The notes under the pieces were generated by a model. The model ran no database searches. It was given only the letters and a program-made list of their open reading frames with translations, and was not told the origin of the DNA. A stretch of 64,000 nucleotides of DNA from contig JBJHBJ010000003.1 of NCBI GenBank assembly GCA_050485425.1, positions 1 to 64,000 of the forward strand, given 5' to 3'. Source of the stretch: LSCE01 sp050485425 (GTDB taxonomy: Bacteria; Pseudomonadota; Gammaproteobacteria; Nitrococcales; Aquisalimonadaceae). The stretch's first letter is position 1. Every line of letters begins with the position of its first letter. A program made the translations under genes and the position numbers. This document shows positions 18,481 through 26,804 of this stretch, one piece after another.

Positions 18481-19424
18481 TGGACAGCGTATCCAGGCAT
18501 GGCCGACAGAGTATCGAGCGTGGCTCCAGGAGTTTTGCCGCTGCCGCACGGCTGTTCGATCCACAAACGCGCGACAGCGCCTCGCTGCTGTATGCCTGGT
18601 GCCGGCATTGCGACGACGTGATCGACGGGCAGGAAGCCGGTTTCGCGTCGAAACACCGGAACGACCGTTCGCCGGAAGAGCGGCTGCAGGAGCTCTATCG
18701 GCTTACCCAGGCCGCCTGCGACGGGCAACCGGTGGACGACCCCGTATTCCAGGCATTCCAGCGCGTGGTCAGGCGCCACGCCATTCCGGCAGCGTATCCC
18801 ATGGATCTGCTGGAGGGCTTTCACATGGACGTCCGACAGGTGCATTACGAGACGCTCGAGGATACCCTCCGGTACAGCTATCACGTGGCCGGCGTGGTCG
18901 GCGTGATGATGGCGATGGTCATGGGCATACGGGACGCCGAGACGCTGGACCGCGCCTGCGATCTGGGGCTGGGGTTCCAGTTGACCAATATCGCCCGCGA
19001 CGTGCGCGAAGACGCGCTGCTGGGGCGCTGCTATCTGCCCGCCGCGTGGCTCCGTGAACACGGTTTGGCGCGCGAGGATCTGACCTGTCCGGAAACCGCG
19101 CCTGAGGTGGCCAGGCTGACCGCACGGCTGGTGGTCGAAGCGGAACCCTATTATCAGTCCGCGCTGGCCGGAATCCGGCAACTGCCGCTGCGCTCCGCCT
19201 GGGCCATTGCCGCGGCACGGAATATCTACAGGGATATCGGAACGCAGGTTCGCCGGGACGGACCCCAGGCTCTGCAACGACGCGTGGTGACCTCGTCCCG
19301 GCGAAAGCGCCTGCTGGCCGCCTACGCCGGTCTCCAGGCACTGGCTGCGCTGTCTGTCCAGCGGCTGCGGGCGGCCCCACCGCGGACAGGGTTATGGACC
19401 CGTCCACATCAGCCGCGCTCCTGA
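18480..19424 (+). CDS. crtB: Phytoene synthase CrtB
   Basis: 314 residues of the squalene/phytoene synthase family. Aspartate-rich motifs HCDDVID and NIARDVREDA bind the magnesium-diphosphate groups; GRCYLPAAWL follows, as in CrtB. It condenses two geranylgeranyl diphosphates to phytoene. The start ATG shares its A with the crtI stop (TGATG), pointing to translational coupling; an ATG at 18465 is also in frame. Its end overlaps the convergent crtZ by 16 bases. Confidence 0.93.
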   Translation: MDSVSRHGRQSIERGSRSFAAAARLFDPQTRDSASLLYAWCRHCDDVIDGQEAGFASKHRNDRSPEERLQELYRLTQAACDGQPVDDPVFQAFQRVVRRHAIPAAYPMDLLEGFHMDVRQVHYETLEDTLRYSYHVAGVVGVMMAMVMGIRDAETLDRACDLGLGFQLTNIARDVREDALLGRCYLPAAWLREHGLAREDLTCPETAPEVARLTARLVVEAEPYYQSALAGIRQLPLRSAWAIAAARNIYRDIGTQVRRDGPQALQRRVVTSSRRKRLLAAYAGLQALAALSVQRLRAAPPRTGLWTRPHQPRS

Positions 19425-19897
19425 CCGGACTGGCGCTGGCGCTGCAGTGCCGCCTTCAGCTCCGGCAGGGGACGCGCATAGAGAAAGCCGAACGAGACGC
19501 AGCCGTCCTTCTCGCGCACTGCATGATGTATCTTGTGCGCCTGGACCAACCGTTTCAGATAACCCGACCCGGGTGTGAAATTGAACGGCCAGCGGCGATG
19601 GACCAGGCCATCGTGGAACAGGAAATACGCAAGCCCGTATGCGGTCATCCCGAAGCCGATCCAGTAGGTTGGGCCGTAATCGTCCGCACCGAGAAAGATC
19701 AGCAGGATCGCCAGTCCGGCAAACACCACGGCGTACAAGTCGTTCTTCTCGAACCAGCCGTCGCCGGACGGCTGGTGATGGGAGCGGTGCCAACCCCAGC
19801 CCCAGCCGTGCATGATGTACTTGTGCGCCGCCCAGGCCACCACCTCCATCAGCAGGAACGTCCCGACAAGCAGAAAACCGTTGATCAGGTATGTCAT
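19409..19897 (-). CDS. crtZ: Beta-carotene hydroxylase CrtZ
   Basis: 162 residues with about four membrane helices and the four histidine clusters of the fatty-acid-hydroxylase fold: HKYIMH, HRSHH, HDGLVH and HKIHH. These bind the di-iron centre that hydroxylates beta-carotene to zeaxanthin through cryptoxanthin. It is the last gene of the minus-strand unit crtE-ATPase-permease-crtZ and lies 22 bases after the permease. With no crtW or crtX visible here, zeaxanthin is the predicted end product of this locus. Confidence 0.93.
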   Translation of the reverse strand: MTYLINGFLLVGTFLLMEVVAWAAHKYIMHGWGWGWHRSHHQPSGDGWFEKNDLYAVVFAGLAILLIFLGADDYGPTYWIGFGMTAYGLAYFLFHDGLVHRRWPFNFTPGSGYLKRLVQAHKIHHAVREKDGCVSFGFLYARPLPELKAALQRQRQSGQERG

Positions 19898-19919
19898 CGC
19901 GGCCCGGTTCCGGTCAGTC

Positions 19920-21131
19920 TCATGTTCGCGCCAGCCGTTGCGCCATCATTGCCGCCAAACCGATGGCCAGCAAGCCCGCGCCGCCCAGCACAGCCCAGGC
20001 CGGCAGCAGCTCGGCTACCGGCGCGCCCCGCCAGAGCACGGCCTGGTACGCTTCAATGGCCCAGGCATTCGGCGTCAGCCAGCCTAGATCCTGAAGCCAC
20101 GGCGGCATCATGAAACGGGGGACCATGCTGCCCCCCACCGCCGACAGGACAAGCACGAAAAAAGTGGAAAGCGTCTGCGCCTGCTGCCGCGTCGAACAGG
20201 CGACGCACAATGCCAGCGCCAGACCCGCGGCGGCAATTGCCGCCATCAGCGTAGTCATCAGCCAGGGCAGGAAGTTCCCCGGCAGATCAACGCCATATGC
20301 CAACCATGCGACAAGGAAGATGAGGCTGATCTGCAGGACCCCCTGAAGAACCAGGAAGAGCGCTTTCCCGAGAATCACCACCGCGCTGCCACCCGGTCCG
20401 ATCAGCAGGCGGTCCACCACGCCGCTCTGTCGCTCATCGATCAGGCTGGCGGCACCCTGCATGGCGGCGAACAGCAGGAACAGCATGGCGACCGCGCCGG
20501 CATAATAGTTCACCGCACCGTCGCCACCGCCCTGCCCCTGCAGCGTCTCGACCTCCGCCAGAGGCACCGGCCCGGCGCCCTCACCGGTCTCCCCGGCATG
20601 CTGCAGCGCCTCTGCCAGCCGCTCCTGCTGCACCGGCGTGTAGCCGTCAACCAGGGCTTCCACCAGCTGTACCGTACGGGACAGGCCCACCTCCGGCATT
20701 TTCCGCTCGATCAGCGACCCCACCTTGCCGGCGACCATGGCCCCCGCCAGCACACGCCCCTGGTCGGCGAGGATCAGAATGCGCGTCTCCCCCTCCAGCA
20801 ACGGCGCCGACAGCGGTTCACGAATGACGACCCCCACATCCACCTCGCCGCGCCGCACCCTCTCCCGCATACCGACGGGATCGATGACGGATGCGGCCAG
20901 GGAAACGCGCAGTTCCGGGTCGTCCTCCAGCAGAGCGACCAGTTGCCGGCTCTCGGCATCCGCGACCAGATCCGCCACGGCAACCTGAAGACGCATGTCG
21001 CCGCCACCGGCGCCGGAGAAGATCGCCGCAAAGATCACGAATATGATCGGCGGCAGGATGAAGGCCATGGCCAGCGCTCCGCGGTCCCGGAACAGGCCCA
21101 GCCACATCACCCGGAGTATGGCCAGAATCAC
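19920..21131 (-). CDS. ABC-2 type transporter permease inside the carotenoid operon
   Basis: 403 residues. One N-terminal helix (AMAFILPPIIFVIFAAIFSG), a large extracytoplasmic domain (about 45-195), then five helices, which is the ABC-2 export permease layout. The likely start is a GTG at 21131 that overlaps the ATPase stop (GTGA). The substrate cannot be read from sequence. Its place between crtE and crtZ suggests export or membrane placement of a carotenoid or related lipid; this is inference. Confidence 0.8.
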   Translation of the reverse strand: MILAILRVMWLGLFRDRGALAMAFILPPIIFVIFAAIFSGAGGGDMRLQVAVADLVADAESRQLVALLEDDPELRVSLAASVIDPVGMRERVRRGEVDVGVVIREPLSAPLLEGETRILILADQGRVLAGAMVAGKVGSLIERKMPEVGLSRTVQLVEALVDGYTPVQQERLAEALQHAGETGEGAGPVPLAEVETLQGQGGGDGAVNYYAGAVAMLFLLFAAMQGAASLIDERQSGVVDRLLIGPGGSAVVILGKALFLVLQGVLQISLIFLVAWLAYGVDLPGNFLPWLMTTLMAAIAAAGLALALCVACSTRQQAQTLSTFFVLVLSAVGGSMVPRFMMPPWLQDLGWLTPNAWAIEAYQAVLWRGAPVAELLPAWAVLGGAGLLAIGLAAMMAQRLART

Positions 21132-22105
21132 TGCGTCGCTCCGGCAGCGGTCAGCCGCTGGAACAGGCTTCCCAGATCCGGTCGGCGAAGCCGCAGTTCC
21201 CGGACCCGCATGCCTCGCTGCTCCAGCGCATTGCCCAAGTCCTCGGCATGGTGGCGTTCCGGGCTCCAGGCCCCCCACCACTCCCGTGGATCGGTGGAGA
21301 CCGCGAGCCCGTGGGCCAGCAGCAGCTCGGCCTGATCACGGTCCGGCGGGCTCTCCAGTGTTACCCGGATTTCCCGGTCTTCGCCGAAGGCGCGGCGCAA
21401 CAGCGCATCCGGTTCGCCCTGGGTCTCCACCCGCCCCTGCAGCAGAAAGCCGACCCTGTCGGACAGCCAGGCCGCCTGCTCCATGTCGTGCGTGGTCAGA
21501 AGCACGGCCATACCGGAGCGTGCCAGTTCCCGCACCAGTTGCTGGATGGCAAGCCTGGCATCAACGTCAACGCCCACGGTCGGCTCGTCCAGCAGCAGCA
21601 ACCTCGGCCGGTGCACGACGGCTGCAGCGATGTTCACTCGCCGCTGGAAGCCGCCGGAAAGCTGCCTGACCTGCTGGTCGGCCCGATGTTCCAGTCTGGT
21701 CACAGCGAGCGCGGCATGCACGGACTCCGCCACGGCTGCCCGCGGTACACCGGCAAGGCGTGCGAAGGTCTGCAGATTCTCCCGGGCCGTCAGATGGGGG
21801 TACAGGGCGATTTCCTGCGGCACCAGACCAAGCGCCCGACGCACCGCAGCGGAATCTCCCGGTGCATGGTCGCATAGTCGGACCACCCCGTCCTGTGGCC
21901 GATATCGACCGCACAGCAGCTTGATCAGGGTGGTTTTGCCGGCGCCGTTCGGCCCCAGCAGCGTGAATATCTCGCCGGGATGGATCTGAAACCTGAGCCC
22001 CTGCAGGACCGGCCGGCCGTTGTACCCGAAGCGGAGGCCGGAGACATCGAGCACCGGCGAGAAGCCGGCGCGCCCTCCGGCCGACATGGATGGATTGCTG
22101 CTCAT
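21128..22105 (-). CDS. ABC transporter ATP-binding protein inside the carotenoid operon
   Basis: 325 residues. Walker A GPNGAGKTT, Q loop LVPQEIALYP, signature LSGGFQRR, Walker B LLLLDEP and the H loop TTHD are all intact, so it should hydrolyse ATP. The C-terminal about 90 residues form the small domain common in ABC-2 (DrrA-like) ATPases. It starts nine bases after crtE and overlaps the permease start, so the two make one exporter. No gene for a periplasmic adaptor or outer-membrane channel is nearby. Confidence 0.85.
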   Translation of the reverse strand: MSSNPSMSAGGRAGFSPVLDVSGLRFGYNGRPVLQGLRFQIHPGEIFTLLGPNGAGKTTLIKLLCGRYRPQDGVVRLCDHAPGDSAAVRRALGLVPQEIALYPHLTARENLQTFARLAGVPRAAVAESVHAALAVTRLEHRADQQVRQLSGGFQRRVNIAAAVVHRPRLLLLDEPTVGVDVDARLAIQQLVRELARSGMAVLLTTHDMEQAAWLSDRVGFLLQGRVETQGEPDALLRRAFGEDREIRVTLESPPDRDQAELLLAHGLAVSTDPREWWGAWSPERHHAEDLGNALEQRGMRVRELRLRRPDLGSLFQRLTAAGATQ

Positions 22106-22114
22106 CGTGCGCGC

Positions 22115-23047
22115 CTACCGGGTTTGAACCGGATCCATGCAGGCTCGCACGAATTCCTGCAGGTGAGTGTGGCTTGCCCCGCAACCGTTCAGCGCAGCCA
22201 ATGCGCGTTCCGTATGCCTGTGCACTGCCTCCCTGACGCCCTGTTCACCCATCAATTTCACAAGATTCGCCTTGTCATTGTCCTTGTCGGTATTCTTGCC
22301 CAGCTGTGCCGGGTTGCCAATCTGGTCCAGCAGATCATCTCTGGCCTGGAAGGCCTGCCCAAGCGCCTCGGCAAACGCCCGGAGAGACGCCAGCCTGTCC
22401 TCTGCGGCACCCGCCACCATCCCGCCCATTTCGGCGGACAACTGGAACAGAACGCCGGTCTTCTGCCGGTTGATCTCTTCCAGCACCTCCAGACTGCGGT
22501 TGCCGGTGCGCTCGCGCAGATCCCGCGACTGTCCGGCGACCAATCCCTCGGGCCCGATGACCCGTGCCAGCCGGGAAATCATGCGCAGACGGCATTGAAT
22601 GTCAACGGACGTGGTCGAGGAAAGTGTTGCAAACGCCTGGTTCATAAGGGCTATTGCAGCAAGAATGGCAGTATCCTCACCATGCAGGCGATGTACGGTG
22701 GGCTGGCCGCGACGCAGGTCCGCGTTGTCCATGGAGGGAAGGTCGTCAAGGATCAACGACGCCGTGTGCACCATTTCCACCGCACAGGCGGCATCCATTG
22801 CATTGCGCCAGTCGGCGCCACAGTGCGCCGCAGCGGCCAGCACCAGCAATGGCCTGACGCGTTTCCCGGGGGCAAGCAGCGTGTACCGGATCGCCTGGAT
22901 CAGGGCCTGGGGAGGCTTCATGTCCGCGGGCGCCAACTCCGCCAGGCGCTGTTCAACCGCCGTCTTGCATGCATCAAGACTCCAGGAAGGATTTTTCGGA
23001 AGATCGTCCGGCGTTGCATCGACTGGAGGTGTAGAACCCACAGGCAC
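22115..23047 (-). CDS. crtE: Geranylgeranyl diphosphate synthase CrtE
   Basis: 310-residue trans-isoprenyl diphosphate synthase. First aspartate motif DDLPSMDNADLRRG and second DDLLDQ are intact. The fifth residue before the first motif is Ala, as in CrtE enzymes, rather than the Tyr of farnesyl diphosphate synthases, so a C20 product is likely. It supplies CrtB. Start is GTG 23047, or more likely the second GTG at 23041, which is better spaced from GAGGAAGG. First gene of the operon with the ABC exporter and crtZ. Confidence 0.88.
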   Translation of the reverse strand: MPVGSTPPVDATPDDLPKNPSWSLDACKTAVEQRLAELAPADMKPPQALIQAIRYTLLAPGKRVRPLLVLAAAAHCGADWRNAMDAACAVEMVHTASLILDDLPSMDNADLRRGQPTVHRLHGEDTAILAAIALMNQAFATLSSTTSVDIQCRLRMISRLARVIGPEGLVAGQSRDLRERTGNRSLEVLEEINRQKTGVLFQLSAEMGGMVAGAAEDRLASLRAFAEALGQAFQARDDLLDQIGNPAQLGKNTDKDNDKANLVKLMGEQGVREAVHRHTERALAALNGCGASHTHLQEFVRACMDPVQTR

Positions 23048-23078
23048 CCTTCCTCATCGTTATTGTCCATAAGCCCGG

Positions 23079-23108
23079 ACTGCCATCGGACCGGATACCG
23101 ATGGCAGT
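23079..23108. repeat. Perfect inverted repeat upstream of crtE
   Basis: Arms ACTGCCATCGG (23079-23089) and CCGATGGCAGT (23098-23108) with an eight-base loop, 32 bases before the crtE start. There is no T-run, so it may be an operator or mRNA hairpin rather than a terminator for the DUF192 gene. Confidence 0.6.
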
Positions 23109-23145
23109 CTCGACCAGTACAGTTTATTGAGCGTCCGCGGCGGAA

Positions 23146-23640
23146 CTAGTTCCAGTCCACGCGGTCACCAACGCGCAATTCCCGCGCTGCTGCCTCGCCC
23201 TCCACCAGTTCAAGCGCATAGTGTATGGGGACCGAGGGGCCGACAAGCTGCGGCCCCACCGGCATATGCGCGATCTCGACAATACGCCGGTCCTCATCGA
23301 GAAACAGGATATCCAGCGCCACGAAGACGTTGGACATGTGGAACCGGGGGCGGGAAGGACGCGGAAATACAAAAACCATGGGGTTCTCTGCAACCACCTG
23401 TGGACACAGATGCTGCATGCCGGCAGCACGCTGGGCGCTGGTGCGGGCCACTCGGGCCGTGGTCACCCAGCGCTCGTCGCCGGCGGCGTCGTAGACGCGC
23501 AGGGTGACCGAGGACATGCTTGCCAGCGCGGCGGTCTCCCGCTGGCAATCGGGCGCCGGCGAGGCGGCCTGACCGGGCGCCGCCCAGCCGGTCGCCAACA
23601 GGACGACCAGCAGGAACGGTATCTGGCATCTGGCCGCCAC
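23146..23640 (-). CDS. DUF192 family exported protein
   Basis: 164 residues: a signal peptide (1-25), then a DUF192 domain with the typical ARTSAQRAAGMQHLCP and LDILFLDEDRRIVEI segments and the closing ALELVEGEAA-VGDRV. The family is a small beta-barrel of unknown function found in many bacteria. It starts eight bases after the stop of the sodium-dependent transporter gene, so the two may be co-transcribed. No functional claim can be made. Confidence 0.82.
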   Translation of the reverse strand: MAARCQIPFLLVVLLATGWAAPGQAASPAPDCQRETAALASMSSVTLRVYDAAGDERWVTTARVARTSAQRAAGMQHLCPQVVAENPMVFVFPRPSRPRFHMSNVFVALDILFLDEDRRIVEIAHMPVGPQLVGPSVPIHYALELVEGEAAARELRVGDRVDWN

Positions 23641-23648
23641 CGACGTGA

Positions 23649-25022
23649 TCAGAACAGCCCCAGGGCGTTCAGGAACACCAGGATAACGGCGGCCGGGGCA
23701 ACGAAACGGGTGGCCACCAGCCAGATCCGGAACGCTCTGGAATCGGCATCCAGCCCAAGCTCGTCCGTGACACTCTCCCGACGCATGAACCAGGCCGCGA
23801 ATACCGCGATCAGCAAGCCGCCCAGCGGCAGCATGATGTCATTGGAGATGAACTCCAGTACGCCGAAGATATTCTCGTCCACACCCGGCAGTATGCGGAC
23901 ACCGGCCCAGGCATTCAGTGACAGCCCGGCAGCTACCCCCAGCAACCAGATCGCCGCGGCGATGGCGGCGGTGGCACCGGCGCGGCTCATGGCCGTGGCT
24001 TCCGTCACGTAGGCCACGGCGGGTTCGAGCAGCGAGATGCCCGACGTCACCGCAGCCACGGTCAGCAGGACAAAGAACAGGATGCCCAGCACGAACCCGA
24101 AGGGAATACCACCAAACACCACCGGCAGTGTTTCGAACACCAGTCCGGGTCCGGCACCGGGCTCCATGCCGACGGCAAATACCACCGGGAATATCGCCAG
24201 TCCCGCGACGATCGCCGTGAGCGTATCCATGCCCACGATCCAGCCGGTGGCCACCGGAATGGATTCGGTCCGGGGCAGGTAGGCGCCGTAGACCATGATG
24301 GCGCCCATGCCCAGACTCAAGGTGAAGAAAGCCTGGCCCAGCGCCGCCAGCACCGAACCGCCGGTCAGGGCGGAGAAATCGGGATAGAACATGAAGCCCA
24401 CCGCCTGACCGAAGCCGCCGGTGGTCATGCCATAGATCACCATGAGAACGAGGATGGCGAACAGCAGCGGCATGAGGATGGTCACCGCGCGCTGCAGGCC
24501 CTTGCGCACCCCGGCGGCAACGATGATGACGAGTATCAGCATGAACAGCGTGTGCCAGAACAGCACCAGCGCCGGACTGCTGACCAGCCCGCCGAACAGC
24601 CCCGAGGCTGCCTCCGGCTCGATGCCGGAAAAGCTGTTGAGCAACGCCTGCAGGGCGTAGTACAGCGCCCACCCGCCGACGACGCTGTAGAAGGAAAGAA
24701 TCAGGAAACCGGCCAGCACACCCAGCCAGCCGAGCAATTTCCAGTTGCCGCTCAGGCCTTCCTCGCGGGCCACGGTTTTCAGTGTATTGATGGGGCTGCG
24801 CTTACCGCGGCGACCGATCATCACCTCGGCCATCATGATGGGAAGACCCACGAGCAGGATGCATGCCAGGTAAACCAGCACGAAAGCGCCGCCGCCATTT
24901 TCACCGACCAGATACGGAAAGCGCCAGATATTGCCCAGCCCGACGGCTGAACCCGTTGCGGCCAGCACGAAAACCAGACCGCTGGACCACTCGCCGTGAA
25001 TCGACTGCCGTGACTCCGCCAT
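23649..25022 (-). CDS. Sodium-dependent transporter, neurotransmitter:sodium symporter (NSS) family
   Basis: 457 residues with about eleven or twelve membrane helices. The first helix, ATGSAVGLGNIWRFPYLV, is the NSS signature that forms part of the sodium and substrate sites. Bacterial members such as LeuT and MhsT import amino acids; the substrate here is unknown. It is followed closely by the DUF192 gene. Confidence 0.88.
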   Translation of the reverse strand: MAESRQSIHGEWSSGLVFVLAATGSAVGLGNIWRFPYLVGENGGGAFVLVYLACILLVGLPIMMAEVMIGRRGKRSPINTLKTVAREEGLSGNWKLLGWLGVLAGFLILSFYSVVGGWALYYALQALLNSFSGIEPEAASGLFGGLVSSPALVLFWHTLFMLILVIIVAAGVRKGLQRAVTILMPLLFAILVLMVIYGMTTGGFGQAVGFMFYPDFSALTGGSVLAALGQAFFTLSLGMGAIMVYGAYLPRTESIPVATGWIVGMDTLTAIVAGLAIFPVVFAVGMEPGAGPGLVFETLPVVFGGIPFGFVLGILFFVLLTVAAVTSGISLLEPAVAYVTEATAMSRAGATAAIAAAIWLLGVAAGLSLNAWAGVRILPGVDENIFGVLEFISNDIMLPLGGLLIAVFAAWFMRRESVTDELGLDADSRAFRIWLVATRFVAPAAVILVFLNALGLF

Positions 25023-25099
25023 TATCGTTATTTCCTCTGTTGCAAGCAGGCTTCACCCGAGTCTGCCATCAGCAAAGGGGCTTGCAAACAGTTGGGGAA

Positions 25100-25684
25100 T
25101 CAATCGGCCGCACGCAGCGCCACCAGAATGGCCTGATCACGGAAGCCCTGCCGGGGATCGCCGAGGTCACGTTCCTCGCGATAGACGACCGGACGAAGCG
25201 CGGGGAACAGGCGCAGCAATTCGCCTTCAGTCAGCAGGAAATCAGGGTTCGACGGGCCTGTCCCGTGGACTTTCAGCTGCGTGAACGTCTGATAATAGAG
25301 AAGGCCGCCGGGCCGCAGGGCCCGTTCCAGGTGAACGCAGAGCGCGCGATCCAGGAAGCGACTCACCACGATGACATCGAAGCACTCCGGTCCCGGCGGA
25401 TCGGCAACCACATCCCGCACCACGCCGGTGAGCGGCAGCCCTTCCCGGGCCGCCAGGGCATTCAGAGCGTCGATGGCAACCGGGGAGAGATCCCAGGCCT
25501 CGGTGCGCAGCCCCGCGCGGGCCAGCCGCTGGGCATTGCCTCCGAGACCGCTTGCCAGATCAAGAGCCGTCCCGGCACGTGGCAGCAGATGCAGGTTTTC
25601 GGCAAGGACCTCGGCTGGGTCGGCCGACCCGGGATGGACGTCACGGTAGCGGTTGTCCCAGCGCCGGCGCTGTTCGTCGGTCAC
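25100..25684 (-). CDS. Class I SAM-dependent methyltransferase (TehB-like)
   Basis: About 194 residues. Rossmann motif I LDLASGLGGNAQRLA, an acidic residue closing strand two (EAWDLSPVAI) and motif IV FDVIVVSRFLDR support SAM binding. The family includes thiopurine and tellurite methyltransferases, but no substrate can be assigned. The start is uncertain: GTG 25684 or TTG 25699, neither with a clear ribosome site. It lies directly after tRNA-Leu on the same strand. Confidence 0.75.
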   Translation of the reverse strand: MTDEQRRRWDNRYRDVHPGSADPAEVLAENLHLLPRAGTALDLASGLGGNAQRLARAGLRTEAWDLSPVAIDALNALAAREGLPLTGVVRDVVADPPGPECFDVIVVSRFLDRALCVHLERALRPGGLLYYQTFTQLKVHGTGPSNPDFLLTEGELLRLFPALRPVVYREERDLGDPRQGFRDQAILVALRAAD

Positions 25685-25719
25685 GGGACAACCCGACAAG
25701 GCAGGCGGGCGGACGCGAA

Positions 25720-25806
25720 TGGTGCCCGGAGCCGGGATCGAACCGGCACGACCATGCGGTCGAGAGATTTTAAGTCTCTTGCGTCTACCAATTCCGCCAT
25801 CCGGGC
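25720..25806 (-). tRNA. tRNA-Leu (anticodon TAA)
   Basis: 87 bases with encoded CCA. Acceptor GCCCGGA pairs with TCCGGGC; the anticodon loop CTTAAAA sits in an AGAGA/TCTCT stem; a long variable arm and GGTTCGATCC T arm are present. It is the third tRNA after pgsA, matching the glyW-cysT-leuZ order. Confidence 0.97.
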
Positions 25807-25832
25807 CAGCAGGGAAACGTCGAATCGGGATA

Positions 25833-25906
25833 TGGAGGCTCGGGCCGGAATCGAACCGACGTACACGGCTTTGCAGGCCGCTGCATCACCACTCTGCCAC
25901 CGAGCC
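25833..25906 (-). tRNA. tRNA-Cys (anticodon GCA)
   Basis: 74 bases with encoded CCA. Acceptor GGCTCGG pairs with CCGAGCC; anticodon loop CTGCAAA; T arm GGTTCGATTCC. Confidence 0.97.
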
Positions 25907-26026
25907 CCGGTGTGCGCCGTGTATGGTAACAAGCACGGCTGTTCAAGGCGAGAGAACTCGGGCCGCCACGCGTTGACGGCCTGAGGAAACGCTGGAGTTT
26001 TCACACAACCACGCTTCCTCAAATGC

Positions 26027-26047
26027 AAAACCCCGGCGGTGCCGGGG
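26027..26047 (-). terminator. Rho-independent terminator-like hairpin after tRNA-Gly
   Basis: On the minus strand CCCCGGC and GCCGGGG pair around a three-base loop and are followed by TTTT. It lies 40 bases past tRNA-Gly and could separate pgsA/tRNA-Gly transcripts from tRNA-Cys and tRNA-Leu. Confidence 0.65.
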
Positions 26048-26086
26048 CTTGCCTGACAACGCTCGAGAGGCGCCATCAAGGAAACT

Positions 26087-26162
<76 letters not shown>

Positions 26163-26228
26163 GTCGAACAGGCGGCTATTTTATGCTTACAGCGCTGGCT
26201 GTCAACCCTGGGGAGCCTCGGATCCACA

Positions 26229-26801
26229 CTAGGACACCTTCCCCTCCTGTTCCAGGATCACCGCCCACGCCGCACGCAGGTAGATGACCATGGACCACAG
26301 CGTCAATGCCGCCGCAACGAACAGCAGCACGGCCCCCAGGGTGTAGACCGGGAGACCGAACAGGTCGTCCCGATACAGCAACATCAGGATTGCCGTCATC
26401 TGGGCAGCTGTCTTGAATTTCCCGATGGCATTGACCGCCACCTTGGCCCGTTTGCCCAGCTCGGCCATCCACTCCCGCAACGCGGAAACAGTAATCTCGC
26501 GACCGATGATCACCGACACCGCCAGTGCGAAAAGCGGCGTGGGATCCACCACGAGCAGCGCTATCAGCGCCACCGCGACCATCAACTTGTCGGCCACCGG
26601 ATCCAGGAATGCGCCGAAGGCGGAGGCCTGGTCCAGGCGCCTGGCCAGATAGCCATCGGCCCAGTCGGTAATCGCCGCCAGCGCGAAGATGACGGCGGCA
26701 GCCACGTTTGCCCAGGCAAAAGGCAGGAAGAAGACCAGACCGAACACCGGGATCATCGCGATCCGGGCCAGGGTCAGTATGTTGGGGATATTCAGGGGCA
26801 T
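26229..26801 (-). CDS. pgsA: CDP-diacylglycerol--glycerol-3-phosphate phosphatidyltransferase
   Basis: 190-residue inner-membrane enzyme with about four to five helices. The CDP-alcohol phosphotransferase motif is complete: DWADGYLARRLDQASAFGAF then LDPVADK. It makes phosphatidylglycerol phosphate, the precursor of phosphatidylglycerol and cardiolipin. It starts three bases after uvrC and precedes tRNA-Gly, the classical gammaproteobacterial order. Confidence 0.95.
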   Translation of the reverse strand: MPLNIPNILTLARIAMIPVFGLVFFLPFAWANVAAAVIFALAAITDWADGYLARRLDQASAFGAFLDPVADKLMVAVALIALLVVDPTPLFALAVSVIIGREITVSALREWMAELGKRAKVAVNAIGKFKTAAQMTAILMLLYRDDLFGLPVYTLGAVLLFVAAALTLWSMVIYLRAAWAVILEQEGKVS

Positions 26802-26804
26802 GGG

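Noticed and set aside
23146..25022. Part of the carotenoid operon
   Set aside because: These genes end before a 98-base gap with an inverted repeat, and neither family is linked to carotenoids.
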